From Nocardioides sp. WS12 (GTDB taxonomy: Bacteria > Actinomycetota > Actinomycetes > Propionibacteriales > Nocardioidaceae), in NCBI RefSeq assembly GCF_014108865.1, contig NZ_CP053928.1:3534001-3598000 (forward strand): a DNA stretch of 64,000 nt. The letters are read 5' to 3'. Below are positions 62,001 through 64,000 of this stretch, one piece after another (the first letter of the stretch is position 1; each line of letters begins with the position of its first letter). The notes under the pieces are model-generated. The model was not told the origin of the DNA and did no database searches. It saw nothing but the letters and a program-made list of their open reading frames with translations. Position numbers and translations under genes: made by a program.

Positions 62001-62590
62001 GCGTCGAGCGCGAGCGCCCCCTCGTGGGTGGTGAGCTGCATCTGCACCTCACCGGAACGGGTGGCGCGGCGCGGGACGTAGTAGGTCCGCAGCGCCGTGA
62101 ACCGGCCGCCCTGGTCGTTGACGAACGTCATCGCGACGGCACCCCAGGTGTCGGTGCCCTTGCCCCGCAGCAACTGCTCCTCGGGTCGCCCGGTCTTCGG
62201 GTTGTCGATCACATCGACGGCACCGCGCAGGTACGACAGCAGGTTCCGCTGCCCGACGCTCCGCGCCCGCCCGGCGACGGCGTCGTTGGAGGCACCGTTG
62301 AACTTGGTGTCCGACGGCATCATCAGCGCCGTGTAGGCGTCGAGGATCGTGCTCTTCCCGACGCCCGAGGCGCCGGAGATCATGGTCGTGTCGCCGCGCA
62401 GCGGGACGACGGTCAGTCCCCCGAACCCACCCCAGTTGACCAACTGCAACAACGACGCCCGCCACTGCACCGTGTCGTCCGCCGGCGTCGCCACGACGTC
62501 CTCAAGAAACAACCCGTCTTCCGGCAAGTTCGTCGAGTAGTCCGAGCCGCCAGGCGAGGACGTATCGAGACGCTCCTGATCGATGCTCAC
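59072..62590 (-). CDS. jetC: Wadjet system SMC-like ATPase JetC
   Basis: 1172 aa MukB/SMC-like protein. Walker A SGASGVGKST near residue 72-81, long coiled coils (~290-480 and ~660-870) around a hinge, signature EKSGGESQELVAF and Walker B APVFLDEGFVK close to the C-terminus. JetC forms the motor of Wadjet, a condensin that extrudes loops and restricts small circular plasmids. GTG start overlaps the jetB stop (GTGA). The first ~25 residues include RLDTSSPGGSDYSTN, encoded by dispersed repeat B. Confidence 0.9.
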   Translation of the reverse strand: MSIDQERLDTSSPGGSDYSTNLPEDGLFLEDVVATPADDTVQWRASLLQLVNWGGFGGLTVVPLRGDTTMISGASGVGKSTILDAYTALMMPSDTKFNGASNDAVAGRARSVGQRNLLSYLRGAVDVIDNPKTGRPEEQLLRGKGTDTWGAVAMTFVNDQGGRFTALRTYYVPRRATRSGEVQMQLTTHEGALALDALEVAVPERFHANTLKKLFPGIRVHRTYAEYSAVLHARLGIGANGDGAKALRLLARIQAGNQVRSVDELYKDMVLERPATYAAADRAIEHFDDLDAAYVAMRTEEQKLELLEPITDLHERRVVATRRRAELDSYGVTLAGDTPLRLWLLRTHRRLLEAEVGSNRAARSATTGSLTTARALESTLASDLEAAKEAHRAAGGGDLQALAAQIDHERVIREERGNRLAELEERVYPLVGLTDADAPDLEVALDSASAFAELQVQARKRLAHGDEQQAALRAERDKVRDGLVPLKNDQGSLRRERDSLESRAGRVPAHLHELRAEVAAASGLSVEELPFVAELIDVAPEEARWRTAIETVLGGTARMMLVPLDRLKDFSSAIDGVRLRGRLTFQGVELDLPETGPSDPERIAGKLLFKDSPFAGWVQQHVEESARNALCVETADGLDGGGFRVTASGQTRNGLRGTHGRNDQRSIIGFSNGDAIAEIDAQLAASERKLEELDVRIAELDRRASLLEFQRKAYDAIAMVRFDDVDVTGSDRRIAELEQRRSDILTSDDQLQVLQAQIDDLVVRLESTRQQRFGLEQAQKDLNSAHGELVESEDMVNDRLQAMESGGAVELTDEQAAALAADFAAAAAPADPEDLDRFSDNAHRLGERLRGAVGEVEAEIRRCEEDLALIFKHYKFQWDSPNLGGTADSYPDYARILDEIRGKGLADRRSEWRRRLTEWSGQDLVPLVGAMAASIEEIEDRLEPINAILRRLEFGGLSSDRLRIRLRRLSPAHVQVFMKDLRALSSGVTTELAEADLEKRFTLLSGFMNQLRKPAQAGEAGPVTSDRDRLLDVRRHVEISAERYDHLTGELRATYRTLGEKSGGESQELVAFIVGSALRFRLGDEMRHRPRFAPVFLDEGFVKADSEFAGRAVQAWKGLGFQLIIGVPLDKVTGLEPHMDDLLAITKNSATHQSWITPITDAPDDSGDTGDE
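62525..62573. repeat. Repeat family B copy in the jetC 5' end
   Basis: 49 bp starting CAAGTTCGTCGAGTAGTCC and ending GAGGACGTATCGAGACGC. Lies in frame within the N-terminal codons of jetC. Confidence 0.8.
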
Positions 62591-63561
62591 TGGCCCTCCA
62601 AGTTCGTCGAGCCGTCAGCCAAGTTCGTCGAGTAGTCCGAGCCGCCAGGCGAGGACGTATCGAGACGCCCGAGACCCTCCTCGAAAAGGTCCGCATCCTC
62701 TTCAGCCACGACCTCGGTTCCGTTCGCCTTCTGCAACGCCTCCAGCAGCTCGGCCAGCAGCTCCAGCGGCATCAACGGCTCCACGGCCTCACTGATCTCG
62801 TACCGGTCATCCCCGACCGCACCGATGAGCAGCCCGGACTTCACGACCGAAGCAACCGCATTGCGCGCCCGCTTCTCGTCCCCGGCCTCGTCGGTGGCGT
62901 GCATCGGGCGGAACGTCGCGATGTAGTCGACGATGTCCTCGCGGTCGATGAACACCCGCACGTCCCCACTCGCGACCCCGGCCCGCAACCGGTCGCGCAG
63001 GTGCACGAGCACCAGCGTCTCCTCGCGGGTCCACGCGGCGTCGTACAACAGGGTCGGGAAGCGGCTGGCAGTCTCGGAGATCGCCTGGCGCTTCCACGCC
63101 ACCTCCCGGCCGCGGTCGATGGCGAGGTCGAGGAAGAGGTCGTTGAGCCGCGACCGCAGGACGCGCTCGTTCTCGACCAGCACCTGCCAGTCACGCGGGT
63201 GGGTGCGCGCGCTGATGAAGCGCTGCTTGAGGAGCGTCACGAGCGCGTGCCGCTGCCCGTACTCCAGCCCACCCTCATCCCCCTCGAACAACGAGACCGA
63301 GTCGTCCTCGAACTCGCCTTCGTCCCGGTGGTTGAGGTGCGAGGAGCGCAAGCGACGAGCCTCGAAACCCCCGGCCTCACCATCGTCCGCCAAACTCGTC
63401 GAGAAGTCCGAGCCGCCAGCGTCAGCCAAGTTCGTCGAGTAGTCCGAGCCGCCAGGCGAGGACGTATCGAGACGCCCCCCGTCCTCGTCCCGGTGGTTGA
63501 GGTGCGAGGCCGCCCGCGGCCGAGCCTCGAAACCCCCGGGCTCTACATCCAACTCGGTCAT
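62587..63561 (-). CDS. jetB: Wadjet system MukE-like protein JetB (DUF4194)
   Basis: 324 aa, longer than a typical DUF4194 protein. The core (~95-295) reads YGQRHALVTLLKQRFISART, LFLDLAIDRGREVAWKRQA, FIDREDIVDYIATF. The N-terminal ~85 residues and last ~30 are largely translations of repeats A and B: GGFEARPRAASHLNHRDEDG and GGFEARRLRSSHLNHRDEGE (family A) and LDTSSPGGSDYSTNLAD-type segments (family B) at both ends. The C-terminal copy has no stop before it and must be translated. ATG overlaps jetA (ATGA). Confidence 0.87.
   Translation of the reverse strand: MTELDVEPGGFEARPRAASHLNHRDEDGGRLDTSSPGGSDYSTNLADAGGSDFSTSLADDGEAGGFEARRLRSSHLNHRDEGEFEDDSVSLFEGDEGGLEYGQRHALVTLLKQRFISARTHPRDWQVLVENERVLRSRLNDLFLDLAIDRGREVAWKRQAISETASRFPTLLYDAAWTREETLVLVHLRDRLRAGVASGDVRVFIDREDIVDYIATFRPMHATDEAGDEKRARNAVASVVKSGLLIGAVGDDRYEISEAVEPLMPLELLAELLEALQKANGTEVVAEEDADLFEEGLGRLDTSSPGGSDYSTNLADGSTNLEGQ
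62620..62668. repeat. Repeat family B copy in the jetB 3' end
   Basis: 49 bp, identical in layout to 62525-62573, in frame with the C-terminal codons of jetB; a 5' fragment (AAGTTCGTCGAG) occurs again at 62600-62611. Confidence 0.8.
63325..63374. repeat. Repeat family A copy in the jetB 5' end
   Basis: 50 bp, CCGGTGGTTGAGGTGCGAGG ... CCTCGAAACCCCCGG, in frame in jetB (encodes PGGFEARRLRSSHLNHR on the minus strand). Confidence 0.8.
63391..63475. repeat. Repeat family B: one partial and one full copy in jetB
   Basis: A degenerate partial copy at 63391-63419 (CAAACTCGTCGAGAAGTCCG) followed by a full copy at 63427-63475, both in the jetB frame (DFSTSLAD and DYSTNLAD). Confidence 0.75.
63490..63539. 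repeat. Second repeat family A copy in the jetB 5' end
   Basis: 50 bp with a variant centre (GGCCGCCCGCGGCCGAG), ends as in the other family A copies; in frame near the start of jetB (encodes PGGFEARPRAASHLNHR). Confidence 0.8.
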
Positions 63562-64000
63562 CGGCGCGACTCACTCTCAGTCAGGTCAGGGTCAGGAATC
63601 GCCATCCGCGGCACCGAGAACGTCCGCTTCGACCCATCCGGTCGTACGGCGGCGAACTCCTCCGCCACGTCCTCGGTCTCCCACGCATGGTCGGCGGCCA
63701 GGTGCAGCAGGCCGAAGATCTCCACGGGCCGGCGCAGCGACGGCTCGAGCCCGTCGAACAGTTCACCCAACGAGCCAGCAGGCAACAACGCACCCAGCGC
63801 ATCCGACAACCGCTGCCGCAGAACCGAAAGCTGCGGCCCACCCTGCGCCATCAGCTCAGCGAGGGACAACGAGGGTCCGTCGTCAGACTCCGCAACACCA
63901 AGCCGCTCCGGCAGTACGTCGTCCGCCGGGTCGTAGAACCGCTCGCGGAGGTGATCCAGGTTGGTCCGCAACGGCAACAAGGAGACGTCGTGGGTGGCGC
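63558..64000 (-). CDS. jetA: Wadjet system MukF-like protein JetA (DUF3375), C-terminal part
   Basis: The last ~147 codons; the 5' part is beyond the right edge. Visible sequence LPLRTNLDHLRERFYDPADD, LRQRLSDALGALL, RRPVEIFGLLHLAADHAWET fits the C-terminal half of DUF3375. Identification relies heavily on jetB and jetC directly downstream with 4-nt overlaps in the standard jetA-jetB-jetC order. JetA is the kleisin-like subunit of the complex. Confidence 0.78.
   Translation of the reverse strand, partial: ATHDVSLLPLRTNLDHLRERFYDPADDVLPERLGVAESDDGPSLSLAELMAQGGPQLSVLRQRLSDALGALLPAGSLGELFDGLEPSLRRPVEIFGLLHLAADHAWETEDVAEEFAAVRPDGSKRTFSVPRMAIPDPDLTESESRR

Noticed and set aside
58655..62635. 1326-codon open frame antisense to jetC
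   Set aside because: Long antisense frames are expected in GC-rich genomes; the product has no domains while the opposite strand encodes a clear SMC-like ATPase.

Overview
The window is GC-rich, uses many GTG starts, is packed with short ATGA/GTGA gene overlaps, and carries WhiB, several TetR regulators, FadE/MpaB-type lipid genes and MpaB/DUF2236. This points to a high-GC actinobacterium. A predicted 6-S-cysteinyl-FMN/[4Fe-4S] amine dehydrogenase that looks very like the histamine dehydrogenase of Nocardioides simplex, plus Nocardioides-style dispersed repeats, makes a Nocardioides-like organism (Propionibacteriales) the best guess. No 16S gene or other taxonomic anchor is present.

Layout. 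1-5.4 kb: the C-truncated end of a ferredoxin-type reductase with two near-identical operator-like palindromes, then a two-component locus made of a NarL-type regulator fused to a class III cyclase domain, divergent from a membrane protein and two histidine kinases, one of them degenerate. 5.4-8.5 kb: a STAS protein, and an ArsR-SulP-adenylate kinase group. 8.5-14.6 kb: an MpaB oxygenase/acyl-CoA dehydrogenase pair with divergent TetR, trmL, a Fic protein and a TetR. 14.6-18.7 kb: a tightly overlapping redox operon (alpha/beta hydrolase, PF10118 diiron-like protein, FMN/[2Fe-2S] reductase, zinc alcohol dehydrogenase). 18.7-26.5 kb: a glycosyltransferase and a nucleotide-sugar dehydratase, a fused 2-oxoacid dehydrogenase E1, a second SulP and a universal stress protein. 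26.7-30.4 kb: a large secreted DUF11-repeat protein. 30.4-37.2 kb: a second Fic protein, small enzymes, an AraC regulator, a methyltransferase and an acyl-CoA dehydrogenase.

37.2-38.7 kb has little conventional coding sequence. It holds a long inverted repeat, a candidate 49-codon ORF, a structured hairpin, and an array of six tRNA genes (Leu, Leu, Asn, an atypical CAU tRNA, Lys, Arg) interrupted by a whiB gene. Several of these tRNAs have weak stems, as expected of accessory or phage-type tRNA arrays.

38.7-47.5 kb: a lactate oxidase-like enzyme, then what looks like a catabolic locus: an NCS1 permease, and an overlapping RidA-DUF1028-M20-aspartase-LysR operon divergent from a flavin monooxygenase with a shared 15-bp inverted operator. 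47.5-47.9 kb is a tandem/inverted array of a dispersed repeat. 47.9-53.8 kb: amine (probably histamine) catabolism: aldehyde dehydrogenase, permease and amine dehydrogenase, with a divergent TetR. 53.8-59.1 kb: an orphan FitA-like antitoxin, an MBL hydrolase, release factor 3, a cobalt-type nitrile hydratase operon and a thioesterase.

59.07-64 kb: a Wadjet anti-plasmid defence operon (jetC, jetB and the 3' end of jetA). Copies of two dispersed repeat families sit inside its reading frames and appear to be translated. jetD is not in its usual place after jetC. Functions are assigned by recognising motifs by eye; no database search was run.
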